Under the pieces are notes generated by a model, which did not search any database, was not told where the DNA came from, and worked only from the letters and a program-made list of their open reading frames with translations. A stretch of 5,137 nt of DNA from an uncultured Clostridia bacterium. Lineage in GTDB: Bacteria > Bacillota > Clostridia > Oscillospirales > Oscillospiraceae. Shown one piece after another: positions 5,112-5,137 of the stretch (its first letter is position 1; every line of letters begins with the position of its first letter). The stretch is from contig CAMVJF010000136.1 in NCBI GenBank assembly GCA_947167725.1, positions 1 through 5,137 of the forward strand, in the 5' to 3' direction. A program made the translations under genes and the position numbers.

Positions 5112-5137
5112 GGGTGCTGATCCGGCGCGCCGCACCC
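5112..5137. repeat. Inverted repeat at the right window edge
   Basis: GGGTGC (5112-5117) and GCACCC (5132-5137) are exact inverted arms 14 nt apart, and the palindrome GGCGCGCC lies between them (5124-5131). The repeat abuts the -35 box of the GTPase promoter. It may be an operator or the end of an upstream terminator; the window stops here, so I cannot tell. Confidence 0.3.

Noticed and set aside
5025..5135. 37-residue N-terminal extension of the GTPase
   Set aside because: It would read through the predicted promoter and leader; the P-loop strand starts directly at the ATG at 5024.

Overview
The window is GC-rich and compact. Every gene I can support lies on the minus strand, so transcription runs from high to low coordinates. 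Strong GGAGG-type ribosome binding sites, a lipoprotein signal peptide (LAAC lipobox) in place of a free periplasmic protein, and the protein families present suggest an anaerobic, high-GC member of the Clostridia (Bacillota), possibly Oscillospirales. This is an inference from style and families, not from a marker gene.

The layout in transcription order has two blocks. Block 1 (5111 to 2639) has a good promoter (TTGTCA-17-TACACT), a CobW/COG0523-like P-loop GTPase (5024-3963) and, 2 nt later, a radical SAM protein of the TrsS type (3960-2677). It closes with a very strong hairpin terminator touching the stop codon. Block 2 (2580 to 1) has a near-perfect promoter (TTGACT-17-TATAAT), a MoeA-like molybdopterin-binding protein with a C-terminal cysteine cluster (2483-1455), and a 115-nt gap with a 26-bp dyad that looks like an operator. 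It continues with the molybdate-binding lipoprotein modA (1339-491), a perfect hairpin, and the permease modB (440 to beyond the left edge). An ATPase gene (modC) would be expected further left but is not in the window.

The most striking observation is that ModA appears to be circularly permuted. After the signal peptide the protein starts with what is normally the C-terminal half of ModA (the GNSDVPVGQY strand-loop through the final helix and its GF ending). An Ala-rich linker follows, then the normal N-terminal half (VFAAAS, SSGTL, DVFISAGQKQM, LLENKVVLVVP, SFDGLAAALKK), where the protein stops. Both halves are complete, abut exactly at a predicted helix-strand loop, and keep all the positions expected to bind molybdate. 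The modB frame is open to the window edge.

Together the genes describe molybdate (or tungstate) import, a molybdopterin-binding cofactor protein, and a GTPase/radical SAM pair that may act in maturing a metal cofactor or enzyme. The link between the two blocks rests on proximity and on what I recall of TrsS neighbourhoods. There are no tRNA, rRNA, CRISPR or insertion-sequence features, and no gene-free stretch over 300 nt.
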